From Pseudomonadota bacterium (GTDB lineage Bacteria > Pseudomonadota > Gammaproteobacteria > Burkholderiales > Burkholderiaceae_C): a stretch of DNA of 6,639 nt. The stretch is taken from contig JAEWBU010000278.1 of the NCBI GenBank assembly GCA_023390985.1, forward strand, positions 1 to 6,639, written 5' to 3'. Below, piece by piece: positions 5,292 through 6,639 of the stretch (position 1 is the first letter of the stretch; each line of letters begins with the position of its first letter). The notes under the pieces are model-generated. The model had not been told where the DNA came from. It searched no databases and was given only the letters and a program-made list of their open reading frames with translations. The position numbers and the translations under genes were made by a program.

Positions 5292-5297
5292 CTCCTC
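5292..5297 (-). promoter_or_regulatory. Ribosome binding site of the fixH/ccoH-like gene
   Basis: The minus strand reads GAGGAG, six bases before ATG 5285, within the 21-bp gap after the ccoG stop. It supports ATG 5285 as the start. Confidence 0.75.
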
Positions 5298-5306
5298 TCG
5301 CGAAGT

Positions 5307-6639
<1,333 letters not shown>

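Overview
The window is very GC-rich. All genes I can support lie on the minus strand, so the biological order runs from high to low coordinates. Codon bias, the protein sequences as I recall their families, and the gene order point to a betaproteobacterium of the order Burkholderiales (Comamonadaceae-like). That assignment is inference, since no marker gene is present. The content is a micro-oxic/anaerobic respiration locus: assembly genes for cbb3-type cytochrome c oxidase, a two-component system, an Fnr-type regulator, anaerobic haem synthesis (hemN) and the start of a membrane protein often linked to cbb3 oxidase.

Layout in transcription order: ccoG (5307-6639, N-terminus beyond the right edge); a short FixH-like protein (5004-5285); a 78-residue two-helix membrane protein of unknown function (4760-4996); a soluble PAS-domain histidine kinase (3655-4716); its NarL/FixJ-type response regulator (3014-3658, ATGA overlap with the kinase). 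A 231-bp intergenic region (2783-3013) follows, holding an inverted pair of REP/dRS3-like hairpins and a perfect 16-bp palindrome. Then come a stand-alone receiver-domain protein (2399-2782), fnr (1586-2377), hemN (123-1523, possibly starting at 1589) and the first 40 codons of a TauE/SafE-family protein (1-121). Spacing inside each block is tight (overlaps or gaps of about 43 bp or less), so two transcription units, split at 2783-3013, are likely.

The parts fit one job. CcoG and FixH help build the high-affinity oxidase, whose subunit genes are presumably just beyond the right edge. HemN makes haem precursor without oxygen. Fnr senses oxygen through a four-cysteine iron-sulfur site. The kinase/regulator pair may add a second sensory input. 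Two points stand out. A 9-of-10 match to the FNR box lies at the fnr-hemN junction just upstream of the likely hemN start. The kinase PAS domain aligns by eye with FixL and keeps a histidine and an arginine at the FixL haem-pocket positions. Together these suggest a FixLJ/FixK-like oxygen cascade built from different kinase parts. I found no RNA genes, insertion sequences or CRISPR arrays.
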